From the NCBI GenBank assembly GCA_018257865.1, contig JAEUBA010000012.1, positions 452,379 through 516,378 of the forward strand: a DNA stretch of 64,000 nt, written 5' to 3'. Positions within the stretch are counted from its first letter, which is position 1; each line of letters begins with the position of its first letter. Shown here one piece after another: positions 23,191 to 36,040 of this stretch. The notes under the pieces were generated by a model, which had not been told where the DNA came from, searched no databases, and was given only the letters and a program-made list of their open reading frames with translations. This stretch comes from Stereocaulon alpinum. Its lineage: Eukaryota > Ascomycota > Lecanoromycetes > Lecanorales > Stereocaulaceae. Position numbers and translations under genes: made by a program.

Positions 23191-26100
23191 ATGTTGCCCA
23201 GATTCGCAATACTGCTGCTAATCATCGCAAACCTGCTGATACCCATTGCAATCTCGGTCTTTGCCACAGGTTTCTTTCCATACAAGCCATTTGTTCCTGG
23301 GAGAGCTTCCTTCGCAGATGGCAACGATGGTCGCAGGCATGCATCCGCTCCCTTTGATAAAGTCGTTTTCATGGTCGTTGACGCGCTCAGAAGGTTAAAC
23401 TCCCATAAACTGATATCGCGTCAATGCTAACGTTGACAGTGACTTTGTCTACTCCCGTAATTCTGGCTTCAATTTTACACAGAGGTAAGTCAACGCGCCT
23501 TTGTAGATTTGTTGAGAGCTGATCTACGTATGCCAGTCTTATTCGTTCCGGCGCAGCAATGCCTTTCACAGCCCATGCTACATCTCCCACAATTACAATG
23601 CCTCGAGTCAAAGCAATAACCACCGGATCCATCCCTTCCTTCCTAGATGTGATCCTCAACTTCGCCGAATCCGACACAACGTCCAGCTTGGCAAACCAGG
23701 ATACCTGGCTTTCGCAACTTAATGACAAGTCCGGGGGAAAGCTGGTCATGTACGGGGATGATACATGGCTGAAACTGTTTCCTAATATGTTCTCTCGTAC
23801 CGACGGTACATCGAGTTTCTTCGTTTCGGTCAGTGGCACTTCGTTGAACAGCTGTACGATAGACATAGCAATACTGAGAAGGTATTTCCAGGATTTTACT
23901 GAAGTGGACACTAACGTGACAAGGCATGTGCCATTGGAGCTGAAACAGAGTGACTGGAATGGCATGATCATGCATTACCTTGGACTAGATCACATCGGGC
24001 ATAAGTCAGGTCCCAGGAGGTAATATATTAGCATAGGAAATAAGCCCAACCAACATTGACTCAAATGACAGTCCCCATATGGTCCCGAAGCAGACGGAAA
24101 TGGACGGCATAGTCAAGCAGATCTATCAATCTATCGAATCCGAGAAACATCTGCAATCCACCCTTCTCATCCTGTGCGGCGATCACGGCATGAACGACGC
24201 TGGCAATCACGGAGGCTCCTCAGAAGGCGAGACATCTCCGGCCCTGGTCTTCCTATCCCCCAAGCTCCAAACCATTTCCAAGGGCTACAAGTGCCCACTT
24301 ACCGTACCAGAGTCCACGTATGGGTATTATAAAGCAGTGGAGCAGTCAGACATTGTGCCTACCCTTGCTGGGCTGCTCGGCTTTCCAGTCCCACTAAATA
24401 ACCTCGGTATCTTCATACCAGAATTTCTAGACTTCTGGAGTCAGGGTTGGTTTGACCAAACGATTCTGGTCCGTGAAGGACTTGTTGCTAACCGCCTTCA
24501 CAGACGACCAGGTAAGTCTTGTGTACGAGAACGCTCAACAAATCTTGGATGTTGTTCGCGGGACTTTCCCAGGTTTGTTATTCGATGGCGCAGCCGGCAC
24601 GGACTGCATGTTATCACAATCCGATGGTGAGGTTCTGAGCTGTCTATGGTCAAAAGCAGCCAGTACTGTGAACGATCCGGGTCAAAAGGACTCTAACACG
24701 GCCTTGCAAGCATTGACAGAAGTAAGTAGAATCCCGCTTCCGATCAAACCAAACTCTAAGTCCTGCTTAGTTCGCGAAACGTGCGCAAGACATCATGAGC
24801 GGCACTGCCAGCAATTACGATCTTGGGAGACTCAAAATCGGTATTCTTCTTGCTGCGGTGGCAACTGTGGCAAGTCTAGCAACAGTTTTTACAGTCTTGC
24901 TGAATGCGCGTTCGACTGGAATTTGGACTTTCTCCTTAACGATTGTATATGGAGTTATGATGTTCGCAAGCAGCTATGTTGAGGAGGAACATCACTTCTG
25001 GTACTGGGTGTCTTCCGGCTGGCTTGGCTGGCTCTTCTTCAAGCAGTAGGATAAAGACCCACCCTGAAAGTGGTTAGAACTAATGCCACATAGACTCAAC
25101 ACTGGAGAAATCAAGGGCCTTTACCAAGGCTGCTTCGTCATTCCGCTCTTCGCAATTCTGCGTGTGATTCGGACCTGGAACCAAACAGGACAGAAGCATG
25201 CTGGTGAGCCAGACATTGCTAAGACACTACTTCCTGCCCACAACTTCGTGTTATGGGCCCTGGTTCTAGCAACCTATCTAGACGTTGTCCAAAGACTGTC
25301 GAGGAGAGCTGTTCCATGGGCATCCCGCCAATTGTCATCAGCCGCTGCCTTCGCTTTGGGTATTGCGTCTCTTGGATTCAAGTTTGCTTTCACACAGGCA
25401 GACGCTCCGGAACTCTTGGAAGGTCTCCACTCTCTCGTTCTAGTACCAACAGAGGAAGCATCCTTGGTAGCTCAGGCGAGAGCTGTCTTCTTCAGCATCT
25501 TCATCCTACTACTTCTTACTAGCTCTCCCATCATCTACCAAAAATGGTTCTACCGTGGAAAGTTTGAGGGTAGGACATGATGTCAAGACTCTGTACCAGT
25601 AGCGCATATGCTAATGAGTTTAATACTAGATGTATTACAGCCTCTCCACGATCTCTTCACACTCTTCCTCATGACACAGTCGCGAGCTACCAACATTCCG
25701 CTATTCCTTCTATTAGAGCTGCAGTTTTATTTCCTAGGCTGGCTAGAACTGCTTCCCCTTGAGCTGACATTGACCTCGCTGCTATTCCAGTACGCCTCCT
25801 TCTTCGCCTTCGGAGGATCTAACGCTATCTCGTCGGTCGACCTATCCAATGCCTACAATGGCATTGCGGGGTACAATGTCATAGCTGTGGGTATATTGAC
25901 CTTCTGTGGGAACTGGGCAGGCTCTTTGTGGTGGACCTCGGCCACGGCGTTACTGTTGTCCAGGCATCGGAGGCAAGGGCAGTGGGAAACGTGGGGTCGG
26001 CATACAGCAACGCTTACTACCTTCGTCTCGAGTAGTGTCCTTTTCGTGATGCTCGCATGTACCGCGTTGAGGACACATCTATTCATATGGACCGTTTTCT

Positions 26101-26198
26101 CCCCCAAGTATTTGTATAGCATGGCGTGGAGCATGGGCCAGCATATCTGTATCAGCATTGGACTTGGTAGTCTACTTTTTTGGACAGGCACTTGGTAG
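23191..26198 (+). CDS. LAS21: GPI ethanolamine phosphate transferase 2 (Las21/Gpi7)
   Basis: This ER multi-span enzyme adds ethanolamine phosphate to the second mannose of the GPI anchor. Nine exons, 23191-23393, 23440-23484, 23537-23828, 23892-24019, 24072-24445, 24504-24721, 24771-25045, 25094-25569 and 25630-26198, give 859 residues. A signal anchor (residues 1-25) precedes the lumenal alkaline-phosphatase-like catalytic domain, with motif VVFMVVDALRSDF (metal-binding Asp), the TMPR segment, LGLDHIGH and the C-terminal metal site CGDHGMNDAGNHGG. After residue ~430 come a dozen or so hydrophobic membrane segments. All eight introns are 46-63 bp and in phase. The Gpi7 branch is preferred over Mcd4 or Gpi13 on overall pattern; this is an inference. 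Confidence 0.9.
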
Positions 26199-26303
26199 AT
26201 ACCCTCTTCGAGTGGATGATAGCTTTTAGTAGAGGCTGAACGACCCGAGTACCCCAACCTCCCCAGTAATGTATGTAATTTCCCATGGCAGGACTTAAGT
26301 CAC

Positions 26304-27060
26304 TTAGTCCAGGCCATGGAATAATTCATCGATGGGGTTCGCAGGCTTCCTCTTCTGCTTCTTAGCAATCATCGGGGTAGCTTTGAGCCTACTGACAATC
26401 GGTGCTGATCCGTCTTGATTACGCAGTGGAATTGGTGGGTCGTTGACATTCTCAGACTGACCCGTAGCTTCTATCTCACGGCCTTGTGCTGGCTGCTGTA
26501 CATCCTTGACCGTTTGAGAACCCGATAACTCGGTACTAGAAAGCTTGGGGTCCTTTGGCTCAGATGCGATAGCTGTGGACCTCCCCACAGCTTCTCCCAG
26601 GTCTTCGGAAAGCTCCGCTACATGATCGTACTTGCTGATCATAGGCACCACTTCAGTCTCCATGGGCTCTTCTGCTTCCTCGCTACCTGTACCAATGACA
26701 CTCTGCGTCTTAGCAAGCTCCGCTAACAGGGTAAGACCAAGAGCCGAGAACTGATTATCTCGGATGAGTTGAGTAAAGGCCCTACAATAGGTCAGCCTGT
26801 GACAAAGCCCACCAAACGGCAGATAATGTAGCCGCTCACACGTAGCATTTAGGCAGCAAGTTTACCCTCATGTACTCCATACGGGCTCGGGTACGCTTTG
26901 TATCTTTGCGCTCCAGTTCTTTGACCAACTTCCCAACGCAGCGCTTGAGCATCGCTAGCCATTTCCACCAAGTACTTTGGCGGTGCTGATTCTTATTGCG
27001 ATGGTGTATCAATTGGAGGATTCTACTCACAGCTTGCAATTGAACGACTTCAATCTCCAT
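26304..27060 (-). CDS. RMP1: RNase MRP protein subunit Rmp1
   Basis: This is the RNase MRP-specific protein subunit involved in rRNA processing. Two exons, 27060-26840 and 26781-26304, give 232 residues. The N-terminal helical domain shows the family signature LIHHRNKNQHRQSTWWKWL followed by ALGLTLLAELAK in exon 2, after FTQLIRDNQFS. The C-terminal half is low-complexity and acidic, ending in the basic KKQKRKPANPIDELFHGLD, a common tail in nucleolar fungal proteins. The frame is open for a short way upstream of the ATG at 27060, so a further 5' exon is possible. It converges with LAS21, whose stop is 105 bp away. Confidence 0.82.
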
Positions 27061-27668
27061 CTTTGTACCCAGGATGTCCGAGTCCCATACTGTTGCAGAC
27101 TGCCTACTTATCGAAGACTGGTGGCGTCAAAGTTTGAAACGAGCGAATATCTACCTCCACCTTGGGGGAACTATCAGCCTAACGCTACACGAGTAAGATC
27201 GTATACTCGAGAACAAGGGTACAAAGCCTTTAGCGCTTGGATACAGACATTATGATGAGACTGCATGTTTGTGCTTTCCACTCTATAAGCTATCTAATTG
27301 TAGTGCAAATGAGGCCTTGTGCCTCCCTATTTCTCTCTAGCGAAGAAGCCCCAATATCACCAAACCACCAGACCACCAAACATCCGAAGTATCCCCCCTT
27401 GAAGCAAAACCTACCAGCGAGAGAAGTAAACTGTAACAGTGCTTCTTCAACATATCAAGGCCGCCAACTCGATCTCATATACAACGGAGACGAAATTTTC
27501 CTCTTTCTCAACATCGTCAACAGCATATCCTTCTCTGACAACCCCTCACACATTCCACTCTACGTATCCATCAACGTAGACCGAAACCGAAATCAACCTT
27601 ACACATTCAAGCCATCAAGTTGTAGAAGTCCGAGCCTGGGTTGATCATGCGACCAGACCATTAAAGAC
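27061..27668. promoter_or_regulatory. Intergenic region upstream of RMP1
   Basis: This 600-bp gap contains the RMP1 promoter and the 3' end of the Mei2-like gene. A plus-strand open frame at 27237-27644 lacks any family signature and I do not call it. Confidence 0.4.
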
Positions 27669-30619
27669 CTAGAAGGACGAAGCGCCAACGCCCGGATAGT
27701 AGGGCCCATTCGTTCTACCGTAGGGTGCAACTGCTTGGAAAGCCTTTGGCCCGTTGCGATTTTCATAGTGAGTGCCTTCGTAGGAGCCCTCGATTTCTGC
27801 AAGCCGAGTACCGCGGTCGTATTGCGATCGACGACGACGCTGCTCGTCACGAAAGTTTTGGCCGGCTCGAGGAGCGAAAAGTCCTACAAGATCGATCAGC
27901 ACTCTCATCAGACACAGTCTTTCTTACTACTCACCGACATGCTCAGCATTCTCGATGCTTCTCCTAAATTTGGTTTGATTGTCTGGTGGCGGGAACGGCT
28001 CTTCTTGACCAGCCTCTGTGCCAGTACCAGTGTGGAAGAGCTACATATGGTTAGTGATACCCCTACTGTGAGTGTCAATACGATCGTGGCCTACCTTCGG
28101 ACGAAATTCAGGATACTCAAGCATGACTGAGCTATTGCGGAACTTTTGAATCAAACAGTCTCTACCTTGGATGGCTGCAGAAAGGTTAACAAGAATCAAA
28201 GTCACTAATAACAGAGTAACATACTAGCATAAGAGACTTCTGCGACCTTGTCACTATTGTAACAATTCCTGTAAGGTTGTGAGTGCTTGTCCATTATGCC
28301 GTTAGAGGATCATGAGGGCTTGCTCACCAGCGGTGGCCGGCTCTAGCGTTTACGAACTGCAGCCACGTTAGCTTCTCATGGAACTTCTAGATGGAGTGGG
28401 CACAGACTTCAATGATAGAGTACGGCTATGGGGAGTTAGCATGGCAACATCTAGTCCTGTCGATTGATGTACACTTACATCCTCGAAGTTAATGAAAGCA
28501 TAGCCAACGCTGCGGGAGTTTAGATTTGTGGGACAATAGTCTTCGTGGCAGTGAATCCCGTCAACTTACTTGCAGTTGTTCGCAAAGTCTGAAGACTCAG
28601 GGTTAGCCTTGAAGCAATAGTGGACCTAGAATTGATATACCAATACGGAGGTATATGAAGTCGTATTTGCCAAAGCTTGTTTCATTCACGATCTTCTTAA
28701 GCATGGCCTGAAGATTATCAGTCATGGAATGAATCGAGGGTCTGTGATACACACCAAGTCAACCTTGTTAGGGATGTTGCGCAGCATGATCTGTCAAATT
28801 ATATCAGCGCCATCTTGCATCCAAGAACCGATGACTTACTGTTGTACGAACATCGATCCCTTGACCAATTCGGTTGATGTCGACAACGTTGTGGTGTCCA
28901 GAGGCATAGTCAAGACGTTGACGTCCACCCATCTTGCTTTGGCCGTTCTGTCGCTGACCGTAGTGTCCTTGACGGTAATGCGGTAGTGTCAACGCTCCAC
29001 GCTCTTGCCCAACAGCACCTGGGCCATAAGGTGACCACAGTGGCGATGGTACTGCGTAATTAGCGTAGGGGTCGTAGGTCGGACTCCAGCAGGAGCTCTG
29101 ATCAGAAACACCGCCTGGAAAGCCATGAGTGTAGCTGCTTAACGATGATGGTGTGTTCTGTCCAGTGCCGGTGTTGCGATTGGTAAAGTGCCGGCTGCCT
29201 GGAGTTGAAATTGGAAATTGCGGGAACGATGGGGTGCGCGGAGTCTGAGGGCCATACGTGTCACGCTGGTTGCTTAGGCTCATATTCACCAAAGGTTTTT
29301 CCAACCCGGTATCCTTTCCGATAATGAGAGGTCCAGGCACTTTAGATGGCCGTTGGTCAGTACTCTCAACATCGGGCTTGTAGACCGAGATGCTCAATGT
29401 ACACCCCTGCTTGAGTCAGCATTATGCAAGTACCCGATGATAGGGTTCGGGGCTTACGCTAATCTTGTGTCCATTCAGATCCATGACCTTGGTCACCGCA
29501 ACGGCATCGAAGAACTCTGCTCGATATGAAACACATGGGTAATTCACCATGACCAATTCGAAGGCCAGCAGATGACCGACATTCCCAAGTGCTTCTTCAA
29601 CAATAGCACCAATGTTGGCACCATCGAAGCGATCAAATGGACCTGCGAACTGGGCCGTTGCAAGTACTTGGCCTTCGAATTCCGTGACTTGAGAGTTTTT
29701 GAGACTCTCCGGCTGATGCTTCGATACAAACTCTTTGGGATCAATGAACTTGGAGACCCATGCCCCGTAGTTGGTCTTGAGGAGCATATGTGCGCGGTCG
29801 GCATCGTGGAGGTCGTCGAATTTGACGTAGACTGCACCGACGGCAGCCAATTCGGTAAGCACAACGAATTTCAGGGATGGAAAGTTCTTTTTCTAATGCT
29901 TGTCAACAAGTGTTCAAGCATGGCACGTGATGAAGACTCACATTGAAGATTGCTTGAATGTCCTTGACTGAAGTTCCTAGAGTGATCTGGCTGATCATCA
30001 AAGCCCTCGATAGGCCTCCATCTGAAGAAAAGAGACCGTTCTTAAGGTCTCCGATCCTGAAATTAAAGGCATCCATTGAGGAGGGTGACAAGCCAGCCGA
30101 TGTGAGCATGTCAGTTCCCGGGAAACCGGGCAACATACCACTCGTGGCAGTAGCATGATTCGAGGAGGTCTGTGGCACTAGTGATTGTGCATCGAGTAGT
30201 GGGGCTTTGGCACCATATTGACGAATTGAGGACGAGACGGAAACTCCATGGCTACTGGACAAATCGTTGCTCGATGCAGGGGTGAAGGTCAGAGCGGTAG
30301 GAGACAGCTTAGATGTATCAGACGAGATTCTCGTCGAGGCAGACAAGGAAGGAGCCGACACGAAAGGGTCGTGGGATGCCAAAGAATTGGAATTGCCAGC
30401 TTTGCCGTTCGGGCTGAAGTTGGTATTGGCACGGACAAGATTGAAAGGAGGTGGTACTTTAGGTCGGGAAATCCCATGGGCTCCAGGCTTGAGGTCATGA
30501 ACATTTTCTGGAGAGAAGGGAGAGAGCTTTGTTGCAGGAGTCCCATGGTGAGACTCGACTTCTTCGGATGAATTGGGGCTGACAGCAATGCCATTGCGGC
30601 CATTGACGACTGCCATCAT
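27669..30619 (-). CDS. Mei2-like RNA-binding protein with C-terminal RRM_2 domain, 13 exons
   Basis: Mei2-family proteins control meiosis and sporulation RNAs in fission yeast; fungal relatives include Mug24. Exons in order: 30619-29942, 29892-29458, 29406-28840, 28790-28755, 28707-28641, 28588-28570, 28509-28479, 28425-28408, 28356-28328, 28268-28225, 28174-28095, 28040-27935 and 27883-27669, giving 774 residues. The N-terminal third is Ser/Pro-rich. Two degenerate RRMs follow (about 230-370). The C-terminal RRM_2 (about 558-660) has IMLRNIPNKVD, KYDFIYLRIDFANNCNVG, ARAGHRWNCYNSDK and EVSYATIQG. Eight small exons encode this domain, one of only 18 nt. The meiotic role is by analogy. Confidence 0.87.
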
Positions 30620-31689
30620 TGTGAGTCTCTGAGCTGAGGGTGCCTGGTCCTTGCAGGGTGCGTTAAGTTGTAAGGGGAAGGAGGTATAGACAAAATTGAA
30701 CAAAACAGTATGCAGTACGAGGCTTATCGAAAGAAGAACACACTCTGTGGCGAGAAGGCAGTGACTTGGGGAGGAAAGTAAGAGGAAAGGATGGGGATGA
30801 GGTAAGGAAGGAGGAAAGAGAAAGTTGGGGGGGGAAAGGTGCACAGGCGATTTGTTGTTCATGAATACACTAGGTCACCAATCCAGGGCAAGAGCACCTC
30901 ATGGAAGTTGCACTTGACAAATATCCACCAACAGGCCTGTCGGAACTCCGGGAACTCGTCCGAGCCTCGGATTCTTGATTTCGATGGGCCATCGGGCTTT
31001 CCGATTTACGAACTCAAGCTATTATGTTCTATGAGTTGCGTGCGTAGTGGCCATTTACACCAACTGATAATCCCAGTTGCAGACTCCGAGCAGTTGCTGA
31101 CCTTATCAGCAATCTTCGGTGAGCCTCAAACTGGACGATGTTCTGCACTGGCAGCTGTATCACGAGTTTATATAAGTCTGCATCAAGTGGAAGTATATAG
31201 CATCATATCGGAGACATCAGTAATTCGAGGAACATTACCTCGGCACGTACTTGTCACTCCTCAAGGACCTCGGACAGAGCTAGCACATGGATCTAACTAT
31301 ATCACACTTTCATGTTAGAACGATGAGATGGTACGTTGAAGCAACGTTGAGATGGTGACGGGAGGGGAAAGTACCATTATGTGGGAATGCCAAGGCTGCA
31401 GATCATCTGCCGGGATACCTACCTTATGCATAACCTTACGAGCTTACCTCGCTTACCAAAGAGGACTGAGATCCCGAAACGAGCCCTTGAAAGTCAATGC
31501 AGCAACAGATGTACCACATTGTCCGTACGTGAAGGTGCGATAGCTCATCCTCTCGACAATCTTCGCCGTTTTTGACATACCGTGGACTGAACGTTGGCTT
31601 TGCCAATTCATGAAGTCTTGATGGACACTTGAACGGGACTTCCGCGCTTGATTGTTGAAGATACTGTTCCTTCGGCCTACTCTCCTAGG
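30620..31689. promoter_or_regulatory. Divergent promoter Mei2-like gene / SEC15
   Basis: This is a 1.07-kb divergent gap. The Mei2-like side (30,620-30,840) is purine-rich on the plus strand, that is CT-rich in the direction of transcription, as in many fungal leaders. No gene or repeat is seen. Confidence 0.45.
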
Positions 31690-34213
31690 ATGCCATCCGC
31701 GGTTGACTCTCGGAGGGAGCTGGAATATGCAGTGCAGCAGGTATACAAACGATAAATACAGCCCCATGCCTCCATGTAGACTCTGACATTGCACAGATTG
31801 TTCAAGCTCCATCTGATAATGAATACTTCAATCAGCTTCTACCCGCAATCAAAGACGCCAGCAAAGGAGGCCAAGGCCAACAGCTCCTGCAATCCCTCAC
31901 TCAATACTCCGCAAATCGTGAGGCGGAAATTGAACGGATATGCAACACAAATCACCAGGGTTTCGTCACCTCTGTCAACCAGCTTCTGCATGTTCGCGAC
32001 GGTACAGTCATTGTGACCTCCGAGATTCTACAACTCAATCAATCTATTCAGTCAAGCACCGAGAAGTTGGCTGAGCAGAAAAAGGCCCTTGTTGACTCGC
32101 GCGGGGTGCGGCAGAATATAGATGAGGCTACACAGGCTCTGCGTGATTGTCTAGAGGTGCTACGGCTGGCCAACCAAGTCCATGATTTGCTTAGCAGGAA
32201 GAGCCATTACTCCGCATTGAGAGCGCTGGATGAATTGCAAAATGTCCATCTGAAAGAGATTACTCAATACAAGATTGCGGAGATGATTCAGAAGTCAGTC
32301 CCTGCGACAAAGAAGCTCATCGCTGAGGCGGTGATGAGCGACCTAAACACCTGGCTTTTTCGGATCCGAGAGACGTCTCAATTTCTTGGTGAGGTAGCTT
32401 TCTATCACACTGAGCAGAGGCGGACTCGGCAGAAGGATCGAGCTGAAGCTTTTCCTTATCTCAATAACTTCAAGCTTAATTCGGCTATTGAACTCGTATC
32501 TGACGAGACTGAAGAATTCGACATACTTGATAACGAGGATGTCCAGGTGGACTTCACACCCTTGTTTGAATGTCTCCACATACACAATTCTCTGGGCCAG
32601 ACTGACAAGTTCCGCGCCGAGTATGCCGCCACTCGAAGGCAGCAAAAAGAGCTTCTTATGCCCGCCTCTATAACTTTGATCGACGTAGAAGGCGCCAGTC
32701 TCAGCGAACTCTTAGAGGGGATCGCGGGCTTTGCAATCGTAGAGAAGGCGACAATGAAGAAGACCCCAGAACTAAGGTCTTCTGTAGACGTTGATGAGCT
32801 TTGGGACTCGATGTGCCAATCAGCTATTATGCTGATATCCAAGGCATTGCATGAGGTTACTAACGCTGAAGTCCTGCTCAAAATCAAGGGTCACATCGCA
32901 CTCTTCATCCAAACAATGGACGTGAGTGCAGACCCGTATTTTGCCTGCGCTGCGAACCTTCAGGCTAATCAGTCATAGTCATGGAATTATCCAGTGGGCG
33001 CTCTTGATGCATTTCTTCTAAAACTGTTCGAGAAGTACGCGGAGCTTCTAAAGAGACGCTTTAGTGACGACTTCCAAGAGATCGTCTCTACTGATGACTA
33101 CATGCCGATGCCAATCAATAAATTAGATGAGTATGATAAGGTAGTCAACGTCAGCTGGTATACGCCGGACAAGCCTCGAGAAGAGATACGCTTCCCATGT
33201 GTTCTCCCGTTCTCTCAGATGTATCCACTGTGCTGCATCGATATAAGAAACTTCTTGAACCAATTTTACTTCTTCTCCGATGATCATTTTCAGCATCCAA
33301 GAGTTATCGACGAGACTCTCAAAACTTCGCTCGATACCCTCCTATCAGAGAGTGTCTGTCGGTTGTTGGTCGAACGACTTAGTTCGCAGTACCTTGGACA
33401 AATCGTCCAAATCCTCATCAATCTGGAGCATTTTGAGATTGCTTGTCAAGAGCTGGAGCCTTTGCTCGCTGCGGCGAGGTCTACCGCCTCCGTGGGTGGG
33501 AACGTTATTCTGAATGCTACCGAAGAGTTTCGCAGCAACAAGAAGACGGCCGAGAAGCGGATATTTGAGCTTGTCAATTCGAAGATCGATGACCTTATTG
33601 GGACTGCAGAGTACGACTGGATGGCACCTACACTCGAGAAGGAACCCAGCAATTATATGCAGACACTCACGAGGTATTTATCCAACATCATGAACTCTGT
33701 TCTTTTGGGTCTACCTACAGAAATCAAGGAACTCATCTACTTTGATGCGCTGAGTCATGCAGCGACCATGATCCTTTCACTTCCTTTATCATCAGACGTG
33801 AGGCGGATAAACCCCAATGGAGTTGCTGCGCTCGCCAAAGATGTTCAGTACCTAACCGAATTCGTGGATACCCTTGGAAACCCGATCCTGCGGGAAAATT
33901 TGGACGAACTACAACAGACCATTGTGTTGATGCAGGCTGAGAACTCGGATGAATTCTATGACGTCGCTACCAGGAACAAGAAGTACGGAAGGGTAGATGC
34001 GATGAATGGCCCGATCTTACTCGAGAAGTAAGTAAACCATGCCATTGCGCTGGGTTTGACACTTTAAGCCCGAGCGCTCCGCTAACAATCCACAGACTCA
34101 CCCATACCGTACAGATTCCAGCGAATTTCAGATCAGACAAGTTCCAAGCACTGTCATCTCGTTTTGGAATGAAGTCTCTGCAGCGGGCCCAAGCTGAAGA
34201 ATCCAAGGATTGA
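31690..34213 (+). CDS. SEC15: Exocyst complex component Sec15
   Basis: Sec15 is the exocyst subunit that links the Rab Sec4 on secretory vesicles to the tethering complex at the plasma membrane. Exons 31690-31740, 31797-32921, 32979-34027 and 34096-34213 give 780 residues. The first exon codes MPSAVDSRRELEYAVQQ, leading into IVQAPSDNEYFNQLLPAIKD. Typical Sec15 segments are LLSRKSHYSALRALDELQ, LNTWLFRIRETSQFLGE, SWNYPVGALDAFLLKLFEKY at the exon 2/3 joint, and FPCVLPFSQMYPLCCIDIR. The protein is helical throughout. The ATG is the start of a short exon with a consensus donor, and the phases fit all the way to the stop. Confidence 0.94.
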
Positions 34214-34770
34214 TGAAGACAGCAAGTTCAGACTTGGGCTAGGGATATTGATCGTATACTGCAGCAGACGTGAAAAATTGCAGAGGGCATGCTTGCCTAC
34301 CGTGGGACTATTCTCCCACGCATCGGCAATCTGCACTGCGTCAAGGTCAGTCATTTGACCACCAGGCCCCAAATGGAATGTATCCGCTCCACTTGATCTC
34401 GATATTCCAAGGCCGGGAATGGCTATGGAGTTAAAGGCATCGTCCGCACAGGTAAGCTCTAAGTACAAGCTCTCCGAATTAGGGTTCGCGGTTTTTTGGA
34501 TGCTCGCACCTCCAATATGCAATCACGGAGACATTAACATTCAACCAGATTATGAGATCCTGTAGGAGCAAACCTCTGCAGGTCAAGGTATGTCTCACTC
34601 ACTAGATGTATCAAAGCTCGCCATAGTCTAACTGCTCGCAGCGCTTTAGATGTGATGATCCATAACCATGCCAATCCATCGCTAAGCTCTTGTACTTTGC
34701 CATAACGCCCGGCGTACCTCCATTCCGTTTAATGTAGCAACAACGTCATCACAGCCAATGCCCGTACACC
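34214..34770. other. Convergent intergenic region SEC15 / HAP5
   Basis: This 557-bp gap lies between convergent stop codons. Open frames in it (for example 34154-34522 minus) show no family features. Confidence 0.5.
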
Positions 34771-36040
34771 TCAGCCCACCTCATAATCCCGCTCACCCTC
34801 AGCATCCGCGTCACCTTCACCTCCGTCGTGCCGTGGATACTGGTGGCCTGGATTTTGTCCTCCCGATGGATCTTGACTTCTTTGATTGACTTGGTACATC
34901 TTTGATGGAATAGTCAGCCAGTATTCCCTTCAAAAATTGTATGCAGAGCGATTTACCTGCTGAGTTGGCATAGGCGTATAGCCGTACATGCCCTCGAACA
35001 TTGGTTGCGGTGGTTGCCCGTAGGCATTTGCAGGATCTGGGGGTACCTGGGTTGCGTATATTCCTTGCTGAGCCCTGAATTCCTGCTCTTGTGCCATCTG
35101 ACGGTTATCGAAGGAAGGAATATCATGATGGCCCATATGCTGTGGCTGTTGTTGCTGTGGATGGCCCGGAGGAGGCTGTTGCTGGACGTTGTTCGGGGGG
35201 GGAATGATCTGGCTACTTGACGCGGGTTGCGCTGCAGCTCCTCCGCCTGTCCCTGCGCCTTGGTTTGATCTCTTTGCATGACTTGCGGCTTCTTCGCGAG
35301 GGACAATATCAATCAAGAAATCAAACATGTCTGATTTTGCCAGGGCTGAAGCAATGTCCGAGCGTTGCAGTGTCCTTCGTTTGTTCTCCTCTGCATGGAT
35401 CCACGCACGCATGGTCAACTCAGTAATGAAGATATCACAGCCTTTGGCGAACAGGATAGGTGCCTCTGCAGATATCATTTTAACGTCCGGGTCCGCCTTC
35501 ATCACCTTCTTTATTCTGGCCAAGGGGAGTTGATGAAGCTTGTAATCGTGGGTGTCATTCTCGAGGTTGTTGATGGTCTGCTGCCAATAGGTCGTCAAAA
35601 TGTCGCGATAGTTACCATTGAGTCCTTGACTGACCTAGAGCGCGTCAGTCTTTGTCTTTGTGGGTATCAAAGTTGAAGGATACCCACATTAGCCCAGGTA
35701 CCCGTGTAAAACTCGGGTGCTGTGAAACCTGTTTGCGCCGCTACCTGTAGTTGTGATCAGTATGTGCATGAAGTACAGTGATGCTTCTGGCCCTAGGATG
35801 GGAATCACTGCGACGTACTGAGGCGCTTGCACCTGTGGTAGAGTGATATTATTAGCTTGCTGGTTGACTATGAGGGTATGCAAAATCGCGTAACATGGCG
35901 CTTGGGGCCACAGCCAGGACTGAACCTCCGGAAGCGAGAATAGTGATAGGCAACATACCGTAATGTCCTCCATTGCTGGGATCATATTTCGGTTGCTGGT
36001 GTTGCTGCCCCTGCCCGGAGCCTGGTGGGTTCTGATCCAT
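34771..36040 (-). CDS. HAP5: CCAAT-binding factor subunit Hap5 (HapE, NF-YC)
   Basis: This histone-fold subunit of the trimeric CCAAT-binding factor pairs with Hap3/NF-YB to bind DNA with Hap2. Exons 36040-35959, 35832-35819, 35744-35688, 35634-34957 and 34899-34771 give 319 residues. The histone fold (about residues 86-160) shows LPLARIKKVMKADPDVKMIS, AKGCDIFITELTMRAW and RTLQRSDIASAL. Upstream lies the fungal segment FTAPEFYTGTWAN. The C-terminal half is Gln/Pro-rich. Exon 2 is a 14-nt microexon; it is needed to link exon 1 (phase 1) to exon 3 (phase 0) and has good splice sites. The final exon supplies a Gly/Asp-rich tail ending ERDYEVG. Confidence 0.93.

Noticed and set aside
28384..28407. 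In-frame TAG in the Mei2-like RRM suggesting a pseudogene
   Set aside because: A 51-bp intron (28357-28407) with GT..AG ends and a GCTAAC branch point removes it and restores the conserved RRM sequence.
34154..34522. Minus-strand open frame between SEC15 and HAP5
   Set aside because: It overlaps the SEC15 last exon and shows no recognisable domain.
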